In this document: piece by piece, positions 9,144 through 16,761 of the stretch
Layout of the letters: each line of letters starts with the position of its first letter
How positions within the stretch are numbered: the first letter of the stretch is position 1
Assembly (NCBI GenBank): GCA_965661765.1
Contig: CBFIFE010000054.1
Span: forward strand, 1-18,851
DNA: 18,851 nucleotides
Reading direction: 5' to 3'
Source: JBMYZL01 sp965661765
GTDB lineage: Bacteria > Bacteroidota > Bacteroidia > Flavobacteriales_D > Sanyastnellaceae
Notes under the pieces: model-generated
What the model saw: only the letters and a program-made list of their open reading frames with translations
Databases searched by the model: none
What the model was told of the DNA's origin: nothing
Program-made: the position numbers and the translations under genes

Positions 9144-9746
9144 TTACAGCTTTTTCAAGGCAAACTTGATCAACCCCTCTACAGGTGGCATCTCGGGTGA
9201 GTCTTTGATAATTTGGTCCAAAACACGTTCGCATCGAACCTTGTCAAAGCCCAATGTCAACAATGCCGTCAACGCTTCCGTTCGTTCGATATTGCCCGGG
9301 GCGGAGAAATTTGGCGAAGTCCCACGCTGTGCAACTGCTGCAGCATCCATCCCGAGCTTGTCTTGCAAGTCAATAATGATCCGTTGGGCGGTCTTGGCCC
9401 CAATGCCCTTGACGCGCTTCATCGCATCGACATCCCCAGATTGAATGGCTTGTGCGGCCGCATGCGGGTCCATCGCACTCAGAATCATCCTGGCGGTGTT
9501 CGCACCCACGCCACTCACGCCGAGCAAGGCCAAAAACAGCGCGCGTTCAGCGGGCTCAGCAAAACCATATAGAATTTGAGCATCCTCCCGCACCACCAAG
9601 TGCGTATGCAACAACACCGCTTCATCCGCCGGCAAACGCTCGAAGGTGGTCAACGAAATGTTGACAAAGTAGCCCACGCCATTGCATTCAATCACGCAAT
9701 GGGTCGGGGCCTTTTCGACCATTCTGCCGCGGACGTGGTGAATCAT
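9144..9746 (-). CDS. ruvA: Holliday junction branch migration protein RuvA
   Basis: A 200-residue DNA-binding protein that forms a tetramer on four-way junctions and positions the RuvB motor during recombination repair. The N-terminal OB-fold (about 1-62) starts MIHHVRGR and includes the GVGYFV motif at 23-28. The middle domain carries two helix-hairpin-helix motifs, GVSGVGANTA at 76-85 and VKGIGAKTAQRI at 112-123. The C-terminal domain III (about 150-200), which contacts RuvB, contains EALTALLTLGF. Length and order are standard. Its start overlaps the maeB stop by 4 bases (ATGA), and its stop is immediately followed by the sprA ATG. ruvB and ruvC are not in the window. Its expression is probably tied to maeB and sprA rather than to a separate damage-inducible promoter. 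Confidence 0.97.
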   Translation of the reverse strand: MIHHVRGRMVEKAPTHCVIECNGVGYFVNISLTTFERLPADEAVLLHTHLVVREDAQILYGFAEPAERALFLALLGVSGVGANTARMILSAMDPHAAAQAIQSGDVDAMKRVKGIGAKTAQRIIIDLQDKLGMDAAAVAQRGTSPNFSAPGNIERTEALTALLTLGFDKVRCERVLDQIIKDSPEMPPVEGLIKFALKKL

Positions 9747-12016
9747 GCTTCTGATTTTGCAATCGCGTCGACCACGGACAACCGAACCATATCGAGAATT
9801 TCCCGGACGGAAGAGCCCATTTGGAGCACATGAAAAGATTTGCGCATGCCCAACAAAACAGGGCCTTGTGCTTGAATCCCCGCCATTTCCTGAAGCAACT
9901 TGTATGCGATGTTGCCGGCAGAGAGGTTGGGAAAGATCAACGTGTTCACCTGCCGCTTGTGCAAGGTGCTGAAGGGAAACGACTCGCTGAGCAGTTCATC
10001 ATTCAAAGCGAAATTCGCCTGGATTTCTCCATCGACAATCAAATCGGGGTGGCGTTCCTTCAAAATGGCTGCGGCTTGCGCCATTTTCGAGGCACCAGCC
10101 CCTTGGGCACTGCCAAAATTCGAATAACTCAGCAGGGCCATCCGCGGCACGATGCGCAAACGCCTGACGGCTTCCGCGGTCAATTCAGCGATGGCGACAA
10201 TTTCTTCCGCAGTCGGGTCCATGTTGACGGTGGTGTCGGCAAAGAACATCGGCCCGCGTTTGGTCTCCAAGATGTACATGCCAGCCACTTTTTCCACCCC
10301 CTTTGCTTTTCCAATCACCTGCAAGGCAGGACGGATGACAGAGGGATAGGTTCGGGTCAGACCACTGATCAATGCGTCGGCGGCCCCTGTGTTGACCATC
10401 ATGGCCCCGAAGTAATTTCGCTGCCGCATGTGCCGTTCGGCCTCCTTGATGGTCAGTCCTTTGCGGCGGCGCTTTTCATAGAACTCCGCTGCAAAGGCGT
10501 GGCGCCTGTCGTGCTCCTCATCGCTGCGGGGGTTGATGATGGTCACCCCGGGCAATTCGAGCTTGTGTTCTGCAATCAATGCCTCAATGACCGATCGCCG
10601 ACCCAACAAAATGGGCTCTGCAATCCCCTCGTCCACAGCCTGCTCTGCTGCCTTCAGCACCTTGTAGTGGTCCGCTTCCGCGAAGACCACGCGTTTGGGT
10701 GATTTGCGGGCGCGGTCGGCCAAGGTGCGCAAGAATGCATTGTCTTGTCCAAGGCGCGCCAACAACTCTGCCTCGTAAGCCGCCCAATCTTCGATGGGCT
10801 CTCTGGCCACGCCCGATTCCATTGCCGCACGGGCCACGGCTGGGGCCACGGTGGTGATCAAACGGGGGTCCAACGGCTTGGGGATGATCAGATCGCGGCC
10901 AAAAACAAACGAAGTGTTGCCGTAAGCCTCGGCCACTTCATCGGGCACGCTCTCCTTGGCCAGTTCTGCAATCGCCCGCACTGCCGCCAACTTCATCGCA
11001 TCGTTGATGCTGGTGGAACGCACATCGAGTGCACCCCGAAAGATGTAAGGGAAACCCAAGACGTTGTTGACTTGGTTGGGATGGTCAGAACGCCCGGTGG
11101 CCATGATGATGTCTGGTCGGGTGGCACATGCCTCAGCGTACGGAATTTCAGGCTCAGGGTTCGCCAAGGCAAAAACAATGGGGTTTTCTGACATTCCCTC
11201 AATCATTTCAGGCGTCACCAGGCCACCTTTGCTCAAGCCCAAAAAGACATCGGCCCCCACCATGGCCTCTTGAAGGCCGTCAAATGCTTGCGTCGTCGCG
11301 TAATGTTGCTTTCTGGCGTCCAACCCTTCTCTTCCCGCATGGATGTGGCCGCGGCTGTCGAACATGGCCACATTCTCTTTTCGAAGGCCCAACTGCTCAT
11401 AGATGTCCACACAACTCATGGCCGCTGCCCCCGCGCCACTGACGACGATGCGAATGTCCTCCATCCGCTTGCCCGCAAGTTCCAAGGCGTTGATCAAGGC
11501 TGCCGCAGAAATGATGGCTGTCCCATGCTGGTCGTCGTGCATCACGGGAATCGACAGCTCTTCCTTGAGTCGGCGCTCGATTTCGAAGGCCTCTGGGGCT
11601 TTGATGTCTTCCAAATTGATGCCGCCAAACGTCGGGGCAATCGCCTTCACCGTCGCCACGAAAGCATCGGGATCAGATGCGTCGACCTCAATGTCGAAAA
11701 CGTCAATGTCTGCGAACACTTTGAACAGAACCCCTTTGCCCTCCATGACCGGCTTCGAGGCCTCGGGACCGATGTCGCCCAGACCCAAAACCGCCGTGCC
11801 GTTGGAAATCACCGCAACCAAGTTGCCCTTTGCTGTGTAGCGATAAACGTCCTCGGGTCGCTCAGCAATCGCCAAGCAGGGCGCCGCCACACCCGGGCTG
11901 TACGCCAAAGACAAGTCGCGCTGAGAATTGTAGGGCTTGGTTGGGAGGACTTCAATCTTCCCCTTTCTCCCTCGCTCGTGGTAGTCAAGCGCCTCCTGTT
12001 CGTTCGATGGATTCAT
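9743..12016 (-). CDS. maeB: Malic enzyme with C-terminal phosphotransacetylase-like domain
   Basis: This enzyme oxidatively decarboxylates malate to pyruvate with reduction of NADP (by family; the cofactor is not proven here). The 757 residues show the two-part MaeB layout. The malic domain has YSPGVAAPC with catalytic Tyr39, the expected general base Lys94 in EGKGVLFK, metal-binding ED at 136-137 and HDDQHGTA at 160-167. A Rossmann motif GAGAAA lies at 193-198. From about residue 433 there is a phosphate-acetyltransferase-like domain, which in E. coli MaeB is regulatory (acetyl-CoA inhibition) rather than a working transacetylase. It is the first gene of the tight run into ruvA and sprA. A promoter-like arrangement lies just upstream. 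The 2-domain length is normal for the family. Confidence 0.95.
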   Translation of the reverse strand: MNPSNEQEALDYHERGRKGKIEVLPTKPYNSQRDLSLAYSPGVAAPCLAIAERPEDVYRYTAKGNLVAVISNGTAVLGLGDIGPEASKPVMEGKGVLFKVFADIDVFDIEVDASDPDAFVATVKAIAPTFGGINLEDIKAPEAFEIERRLKEELSIPVMHDDQHGTAIISAAALINALELAGKRMEDIRIVVSGAGAAAMSCVDIYEQLGLRKENVAMFDSRGHIHAGREGLDARKQHYATTQAFDGLQEAMVGADVFLGLSKGGLVTPEMIEGMSENPIVFALANPEPEIPYAEACATRPDIIMATGRSDHPNQVNNVLGFPYIFRGALDVRSTSINDAMKLAAVRAIAELAKESVPDEVAEAYGNTSFVFGRDLIIPKPLDPRLITTVAPAVARAAMESGVAREPIEDWAAYEAELLARLGQDNAFLRTLADRARKSPKRVVFAEADHYKVLKAAEQAVDEGIAEPILLGRRSVIEALIAEHKLELPGVTIINPRSDEEHDRRHAFAAEFYEKRRRKGLTIKEAERHMRQRNYFGAMMVNTGAADALISGLTRTYPSVIRPALQVIGKAKGVEKVAGMYILETKRGPMFFADTTVNMDPTAEEIVAIAELTAEAVRRLRIVPRMALLSYSNFGSAQGAGASKMAQAAAILKERHPDLIVDGEIQANFALNDELLSESFPFSTLHKRQVNTLIFPNLSAGNIAYKLLQEMAGIQAQGPVLLGMRKSFHVLQMGSSVREILDMVRLSVVDAIAKSEA

Positions 12017-12023
12017 TCGGGCG

Positions 12024-12054
12024 CAAAAGTCAGCAAATCCATTGGTCGACGCAA
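12024..12054 (-). promoter_or_regulatory. Candidate promoter for maeB-ruvA-sprA
   Basis: On the minus strand, TTG (12054-12052) is followed after 20 bases by GACTTTTG (12031-12024), which differs from the -7 consensus TAnnTTTG only at its first base. The spacing suits a Bacteroidota -33/-7 pair. The -7 element ends 7 bases before the maeB ATG, so the leader would be very short or absent. Inferred from sequence only. Confidence 0.45.
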
Positions 12055-12055
12055 G

Positions 12056-12078
12056 AACAATTCACGCAACAATTCACG
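12056..12078. repeat. Two direct copies of an 11-base motif upstream of maeB
   Basis: AACAATTCACG occurs at 12056-12066 and again at 12068-12078, a 12-base period that is close to but not exactly one helical turn. The pair sits immediately upstream of the proposed -33 element of the maeB promoter, where an activator or repressor site would be expected. No regulator can be named. Confidence 0.4.
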
Positions 12079-12117
12079 TACGCTGCACAACACCAAGGGA
12101 CGGACCGTGGAATGAAG

Positions 12118-12894
12118 TCAGTGGGCAATGACGAGCTTCGCCGTTTCCACTTCGCCGTCTTGGGTGATCGCGCCGAGGTAAACACCATCGGCAAAGGCCT
12201 CTGTATCCAACCAAACCATGCCTTGACCGCCATTCAGCGCCACGGTCTTCACCACCGCCCCCGACAGGTCGCGGAGCTCGAACGTTGCGGGTGACCCTGG
12301 AAACAAGGTGTATTCGATCGCCACCATGCGATCGGCAGGCACCGCTGAGGCAAACCGCCAGCCCCATTCGGGACCGAGATTCACCTCATCCGCTGACAAA
12401 GCACAAGCTGCAGCGTCGATGCACAACAGGGTGGTTTGGCATGCGCCCAAATCCGGCTGTCCTGGAGGATAGAAGCAATACTCAAAAGCGCTGACGCCAG
12501 CGACACCATTGGGGTAGAAATCGCCCACAAACGTGGTGTCCGTTTCCCCAGGCTCCAATGTGACCAGCAGCGCATTCGCAGTGTTCGAATGCATCGTGCC
12601 ATGCGGATAACAGAGCGGGCCCCAACAGAACCGCTCGTAGGAACCCGCCCCCCCCTCGACATAGGGCAGGTTGAACGGTTCCACCAATTGCACGACGTAG
12701 CGCGACGCCATCAATTGCAAGGTATCGTCCGTGGCATTGACCACGTCCCAGTGGAACGCAATCACGTTGTCATCTGGGTTGGACAGCGACCCCTCGACGA
12801 CATCCAAAGCGCCAGAGAGGGTCAATTGGGCAGAGAGGCCTGATGCCATTCCGGCCATCAGCCCTAAAATCAGAGAGAGTTTCCGCAGGTTCAT
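12118..12894 (-). CDS. Cysteine-rich secreted protein with T9SS-type sorting domain
   Basis: A 258-residue protein not recognised at the domain level except at its ends. A signal peptide covers about 1-22 (GLSA then QLTL). The last 70 or so residues (about 187-258) match the type A sorting-domain pattern, with ELRDLSGAVVKTV, then DGVYLGAI and a final basic-hydrophobic AKLVIAH, so export through the T9SS and surface or extracellular location is likely. The body has six cysteines at 90, 95, 140, 152, 158 and 164, the first pair in FCWGPLCY. A longer frame reaching back to 13077 would run through the divergent gene, so I chose the ATG at 12894, which lies directly before the signal peptide and 5 bases after a -7-like box. 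It is divergent from the TlpA-like gene across 49 bases. Confidence 0.8.
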   Translation of the reverse strand: MNLRKLSLILGLMAGMASGLSAQLTLSGALDVVEGSLSNPDDNVIAFHWDVVNATDDTLQLMASRYVVQLVEPFNLPYVEGGAGSYERFCWGPLCYPHGTMHSNTANALLVTLEPGETDTTFVGDFYPNGVAGVSAFEYCFYPPGQPDLGACQTTLLCIDAAACALSADEVNLGPEWGWRFASAVPADRMVAIEYTLFPGSPATFELRDLSGAVVKTVALNGGQGMVWLDTEAFADGVYLGAITQDGEVETAKLVIAH

Positions 12895-12899
12895 AGTGG

Positions 12900-12907
12900 C
12901 GAAAATA
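12900..12907 (-). promoter_or_regulatory. Candidate -7 box for the secreted Cys-rich gene
   Basis: The minus strand reads TATTTTCG here, the same octamer as before tonB and close to TAnnTTTG. Only 5 bases separate it from the ATG at 12894, so transcription would begin at or near the start codon. No clear -33 TTG is visible at the usual distance. Confidence 0.4.
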
Positions 12908-12929
12908 CGGAAGAATGCGAATCTCAGTG

Positions 12930-12937
12930 TACCTTGC
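12930..12937 (+). promoter_or_regulatory. Weak candidate -7 box for the TlpA-like gene
   Basis: TACCTTGC resembles TAnnTTTG at four of six fixed positions and ends 6 bases before the ATG at 12944. The whole divergent intergenic region is only 49 bases, so the rightward promoter must lie here or inside the neighbouring gene. Weak evidence. Confidence 0.25.
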
Positions 12938-12943
12938 ACGGTC

Positions 12944-13450
12944 ATGGAGATTCGGAAAAAAGGAATGTGGCTGTTGGGCATCGCTTTGGCTGTGGTGTCA
13001 CTTTCGGCCTCAGTCCATGCCCAACAACTGCCCGCTGTTGCCCTCAAGGACCTCGACGGGAAAGCCACGAACACCACGGATTTGGTCCGCGATGGTCAAC
13101 CGACATTGGTTTGCTTCTGGGCGACTTGGTGCAGCCCTTGCAAAAGAGAATTGAACACCTACGCGGAATTGTACCCGGACTGGCAGGAAGAAACGGGTGT
13201 AGAGATTGTGGCGGTGAGCATCGACGACCAACGCAGCATCCGCCGGGTAGCGCCATATGTCAACAGCGTGATGTGGGATTTCAAGGTGCTGTTGGACCCG
13301 AACAAGGACTTCGCCCGTGCCATGCAGGTGATCAATGTGCCGCACACGTTCTTGGTGGACGGCGAGGGGAATGTGGTTTGGCAGCACAACAATTATGCGC
13401 CAGGCGACGAGGAGGAAGTTTATGAGCAATTGCTCAAGCTGACCGAATGA
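12944..13450 (+). CDS. TlpA-type thiol-disulfide oxidoreductase
   Basis: A 168-residue exported thioredoxin-fold protein. A signal peptide ends near residue 26 (VHA then QQ), so it should act in the periplasm, free or on a membrane surface. The active site is WCSPC with C63 and C66 in the TlpA-like context FWATWCSPCKREL. The cis-proline loop is NVPHTF with P133, and SIDDQ at 92-96 is also family-like. Such proteins usually reduce or isomerise disulfides of envelope proteins or of cytochrome c maturation partners, with electrons from a DsbD-type protein. No cytochrome maturation genes are here. Longer frames upstream run into the divergent gene, so the ATG at 12944 before the signal peptide is the start. 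Its stop overlaps the next start by 4 bases (ATGA), showing an operon with the barrel protein. Confidence 0.9.
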   Translation: MEIRKKGMWLLGIALAVVSLSASVHAQQLPAVALKDLDGKATNTTDLVRDGQPTLVCFWATWCSPCKRELNTYAELYPDWQEETGVEIVAVSIDDQRSIRRVAPYVNSVMWDFKVLLDPNKDFARAMQVINVPHTFLVDGEGNVVWQHNNYAPGDEEEVYEQLLKLTE

Positions 13451-15135
13451 AATTGGCTTTTTGCACACGCTGGGGGCTGTTTGTTGGGGTCCTTGTGGGG
13501 AGTTTGGGCCTTGTTTCAGGCCAAACCGAGGACCCCGGGCGCATCACCGGCAACGTCCAAATGCTCTGGCAGTCCTACCGAGCGGACAGCCTCATCGGCG
13601 CGGTGGTCCCGCCGGCCAAGACGGGCTACAATGCCTACGGCAATTTGATCTACACGCGCGGCGGGTTCAGTGCCGGCATGCGGTATGAGTCCTACTTGAA
13701 TGCCGTGCTTGGTTTTCCCGGACGATTCAAAGGGACCGGCATCGGCTACCGATACGCGCGCTACGCCGATGCGGACAAAGGGGTCGATGTGACCATCGGG
13801 AACTTTTACGAGCAATTCGGCAGTGGCATGGTGTTGCGGTCCTATGAAGAGCGGGCCCTCGGCATCGACAACGCACTCGATGGTTTTCGCCTGATTTTGA
13901 CGCCAACACCTGGATTGGAAATCAAGGCCATTTATGGCAAGCAGCGCTTGGACTTCGATAGCCGGTTGATCAATGGCCCGGGCATCATTCGCGCCCTCGA
14001 TGCCACGGTGGAGTTGAACGACCTGCGCGAAGCTTGGTACGACAAAGAAATGCGTTGGCGGCTGGGCGGAAGTTTCGTCAGCAAATTCCAACCCGGCACC
14101 TCGATTCAAAAAGACACGTTGGTCCTGGAGATTCCGCAAAACGTGGGCACTTGGTCGTACCGTCTCGACGTGCAACGCGGCAAGTGGAGCGGTGGGCTTG
14201 AATACAACCGGAAGATCAACGACCCCAGCGCAGACAACAACTACACATACCGCGATGGGGAAGCACTGTTGGCGAGTTTGGCCTATTCCCAGCGCGGACT
14301 TGGCATCTCTTTGAGCGCAAAAACGGTCGACAACATGAGTTTTCGATCCGACCGCGATGTGCTCCTCTTCGATCTGCCGATCAACTACATCCCGGCCATC
14401 ACCAAGCAACACACCTACAACCTCGCCGCCACATTGTATCCCTATGCCACAGTGATTTCGGGTGAGTCGAGTGCATCTGCCGAAGTGTTCTACATGCTGC
14501 CAAGGGGTTCTGCGCTGGGCGGCAAATACGGCACACGCATCGCCCTCAATGTCGCTGCCGCAAACAGCCTCGACACCACCAGGCTTTCCGGGGTAGAAGG
14601 CGCCGTCAATGGATACGAGCGCAACTCATGGGGCTTCGGAGAGGAGAAGTTCGTTCGGGATGTCAATCTCTCCATCGAACGAAAAATCTCGAAGAATCTC
14701 AAAATGAAGTACGCGTACTTCTACTTCGAGTTCAACACATTGGCCACACCGGTGACCACAGACTTCAAGGGGCTGGTGTATGCGGACATTCATGTTTTGG
14801 AAACCCAAATCCAAACCGCCAAGCGCCAATCTCTCCGAACGGAAGTCCAAGCGCTCTTCACCGAGCAAGACAAGGGAGATTGGGCCACATTGCTTCTGGA
14901 GTATACCTGGAGCCCACACTGGTTCGTGAGTGTCATCGACCAATACAACTTCGGCAACCCTGACCCGGCTTCACGGATCCACTATTTGTACGGCAGCGCG
15001 GGATGGATCAATGGTGCCCACCGGCTCTCTGTCGGGTACGGAAAACGGCGAGAAGGCATCTTCTGCATCGGCGGGGTTTGTCGGGCTGTTCCTGCTTCAA
15101 ATGGCTTCGAAGTGAATTTTACCACAAGTTTTTGA
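13447..15135 (+). CDS. DUF6029-like outer-membrane beta-barrel protein
   Basis: A 562-residue exported protein. A signal peptide ends near 25 (LVSG then QTED). The rest is rich in alternating polar/hydrophobic strands with many Tyr, Trp and Phe, such as GIGYRYARY, MKYAYFYFEF and LLEYTWSPHWFVSVIDQYNF, as expected for an outer-membrane barrel. It ends in phenylalanine (FTTSF), the usual outer-membrane insertion signal. Near the C-terminus it has CIGGVC with C540 and C545, a pair I recall from DUF6029-family proteins, which often neighbour TlpA and Omp28 genes in Bacteroidota; that family call is from memory. The 4-base overlap with the TlpA-like gene suggests that protein may act on this one, for example on the C540-C545 pair. 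No transport substrate can be inferred. Confidence 0.75.
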   Translation: MKLAFCTRWGLFVGVLVGSLGLVSGQTEDPGRITGNVQMLWQSYRADSLIGAVVPPAKTGYNAYGNLIYTRGGFSAGMRYESYLNAVLGFPGRFKGTGIGYRYARYADADKGVDVTIGNFYEQFGSGMVLRSYEERALGIDNALDGFRLILTPTPGLEIKAIYGKQRLDFDSRLINGPGIIRALDATVELNDLREAWYDKEMRWRLGGSFVSKFQPGTSIQKDTLVLEIPQNVGTWSYRLDVQRGKWSGGLEYNRKINDPSADNNYTYRDGEALLASLAYSQRGLGISLSAKTVDNMSFRSDRDVLLFDLPINYIPAITKQHTYNLAATLYPYATVISGESSASAEVFYMLPRGSALGGKYGTRIALNVAAANSLDTTRLSGVEGAVNGYERNSWGFGEEKFVRDVNLSIERKISKNLKMKYAYFYFEFNTLATPVTTDFKGLVYADIHVLETQIQTAKRQSLRTEVQALFTEQDKGDWATLLLEYTWSPHWFVSVIDQYNFGNPDPASRIHYLYGSAGWINGAHRLSVGYGKRREGIFCIGGVCRAVPASNGFEVNFTTSF

Positions 15136-15144
15136 GAATTGCCC

Positions 15145-15152
15145 TAATTTAG
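15145..15152 (+). promoter_or_regulatory. Candidate -7 box for the secreted thioredoxin gene
   Basis: TAATTTAG differs from TAnnTTTG at one fixed position and lies 39 bases before the ATG at 15192, in the 56-base gap after the barrel gene. It overlaps a short palindrome, CCTAA-T-TTAGG, at 15143-15153. No well-spaced -33 TTG was found. The gap and box suggest the gene can be transcribed separately from the TlpA pair. Confidence 0.3.
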
Positions 15153-15191
15153 GCCTTCTGTAAAGTCTACAAAACCACACAAATCGTTCTA

Positions 15192-16661
15192 ATGAAACAC
15201 TTTTACGCTCTCATGGCTGCGTTGTTGGTCAGCACAGCTTCTTTTGCTCAATTGCCATCCGGTGCTGCTGCGCCTGACTGGACTGCCACCGACCTCGATG
15301 GTGTTGAGCACAACCTCTACAGCATGCTCGACTCGGGCTACACAGTTGTTATCGACTTCTCTGCAACTTGGTGCGGACCTTGCTGGAACTACCACAACAC
15401 GGGAGCGCTCGAGACCCTTTGGGAGGAGCACGGACCTGACGGTGACAACACGATGCGCGTGTTCTTCATCGAAGGCGATGACACGACAACGATGGAGGAC
15501 CTCGAAGGAACTGGTGGAGCCACACAAGGCGACTGGATCACTGGTACGGGTTACCCCATCATCGACGATGGCGGCGCCATTTTTGACGACTACTTCGGAG
15601 CCTACTTCCCCACCATTTACACCATCTGCCCGAACAAGTTGGTGACAGAAAGTGGACAAATCACGGCAGACGCCCACGCGGCTTTGGCTGCAGATTTCTG
15701 CAGCAGCTCGGTTGCATCTCCGTTCCCTGCGACGGCCTACACGGGTGAACTCGTTTCTTGCGGGGAAGGCCAGTGGGCTGCCACAGCCTACTTCGTGAAC
15801 TTCGGGGTTCCCACCATCAATGATTTGACCATTTCTGTGTCTTTTGATGGCGCTGCACAACCCGATGTGACCTGGTCTGGTGACATGAGCTCTTATGACG
15901 AAACGGACATCGATCTCGGCATGTACAGCGGAGGTGGTGAGCTCGTCTACGAAGTGACAAGCATCAACGGTGAGATGTTCAACGCGGATGAGTACTCCTC
16001 TCGCACTGTCGACGTCAACTCAGCCACTGGCGCAACGAGCTTGATCGAAGTGGCCATTACCACAGATGGCTGGGGCGCTGAAACGGGTTGGAGCATCACA
16101 GACGACAATGGCAACGTCATTGAGTCGGTTTCAGCCGGTACCTTGGGCGACCAGACGGACTACACATGGTTTGTGAGCGTTCCTTCTGTGGGCTGTTACA
16201 ATTTCACCCTCACCGATGCTTATGGTGACGGAATGTTTGGTTCGCAGTGGGGTTCCACCGACGGATCATGTGCTGTTCGCTCCTATGACGACAACATCGC
16301 CTATTTCTCCACCATCTATGACTATGACGGTTCTTACGACATGAGCGAAGAGCAGAGCGGCATGGAGGTGTTGACCATGAACGTGGGCATCGAGGAAGTT
16401 TCTGTCGCCGAATCTTTGGCCATTTTCCCGAATCCGACAAACGGCGCAACGCAAATGAGCTTCAACTTGGCTGAAGCCAGTGAAGTCGTTGCAACAGTGT
16501 ACAACCTCGTAGGGGAAGTGGTGTTGAACCGCGACTTCGGCACGTTGTCTGCTGGTGAGCAACTCGAAGTCATCGACTTCAGCGGTTTCAACGCTGGCGT
16601 TTACCTCGTGACTGTGCAGGCCGGGGCAGAGACTTCTACCCTGCGTGTGACCGTCCAGTAA
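15192..16661 (+). CDS. Secreted thioredoxin-like protein with T9SS sorting domain
   Basis: A 489-residue multidomain exported protein. Order: signal peptide to about 19 (SFA then QLPSG); thioredoxin-like domain at about 27-170 with active site WCGPC (C61, C64) and a Thr-flanked proline at 140 in YFPTIYT; an Ig-like beta region at about 180-275; a module at about 284-365 with TTDGWGAETGWSITDD and GCYNFTLTDAYGDG, a pattern seen in other secreted Bacteroidota proteins; and a type A T9SS sorting domain at about 404-489 with IFPNPTNG and a GVYLVTV end. The sorting domain predicts passage through SprA and release or anchoring at the surface, so the CGPC centre would work outside the cell. The sequence is markedly acidic. 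A terminator follows. The substrate is unknown. Confidence 0.9.
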   Translation: MKHFYALMAALLVSTASFAQLPSGAAAPDWTATDLDGVEHNLYSMLDSGYTVVIDFSATWCGPCWNYHNTGALETLWEEHGPDGDNTMRVFFIEGDDTTTMEDLEGTGGATQGDWITGTGYPIIDDGGAIFDDYFGAYFPTIYTICPNKLVTESGQITADAHAALAADFCSSSVASPFPATAYTGELVSCGEGQWAATAYFVNFGVPTINDLTISVSFDGAAQPDVTWSGDMSSYDETDIDLGMYSGGGELVYEVTSINGEMFNADEYSSRTVDVNSATGATSLIEVAITTDGWGAETGWSITDDNGNVIESVSAGTLGDQTDYTWFVSVPSVGCYNFTLTDAYGDGMFGSQWGSTDGSCAVRSYDDNIAYFSTIYDYDGSYDMSEEQSGMEVLTMNVGIEEVSVAESLAIFPNPTNGATQMSFNLAEASEVVATVYNLVGEVVLNRDFGTLSAGEQLEVIDFSGFNAGVYLVTVQAGAETSTLRVTVQ

Positions 16662-16701
16662 TTCTTGACGCATCCTTTCTGGGCCTTGCTGCTCAGACGA
16701 G

Positions 16702-16738
16702 AAACCGCACTTGTTCCGTTGGGAGCAGGTGCGGTTTT
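16702..16738 (+). terminator. Hairpin terminator after the secreted thioredoxin gene
   Basis: AAACCGCAC (16702-16710) pairs perfectly with GTGCGGTTT (16729-16737), a 9-base stem with an 18-base loop, followed by TTGGTTTGG. It lies 40 bases after the stop at 16661. The T-run is short, so termination may be partial. It separates the thioredoxin gene from the Omp28-like gene, which has its own -7-like box. Confidence 0.6.
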
Positions 16739-16748
16739 GGTTTGGATG

Positions 16749-16756
16749 TAAATTTG
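16749..16756 (+). promoter_or_regulatory. Perfect -7 box before the Omp28-like gene
   Basis: TAAATTTG matches the Bacteroidota -7 consensus TAnnTTTG at every fixed position. It ends exactly 5 bases before the ATG at 16762, so the transcript would start at or next to the start codon. TTTGG runs lie upstream but not at ideal -33 spacing. Confidence 0.5.
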
Positions 16757-16761
16757 ATGAC

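Noticed and set aside
9821..12115. Two plus-strand frames of over 280 codons opposite maeB
   Set aside because: maeB is intact with all catalytic motifs; these are antisense shadows.
13516..14412. 298-codon minus-strand frame opposite the DUF6029-like gene
   Set aside because: The plus-strand gene has a signal peptide, overlaps its operon partner and ends in a barrel-type terminus; the antisense frame has none of these.
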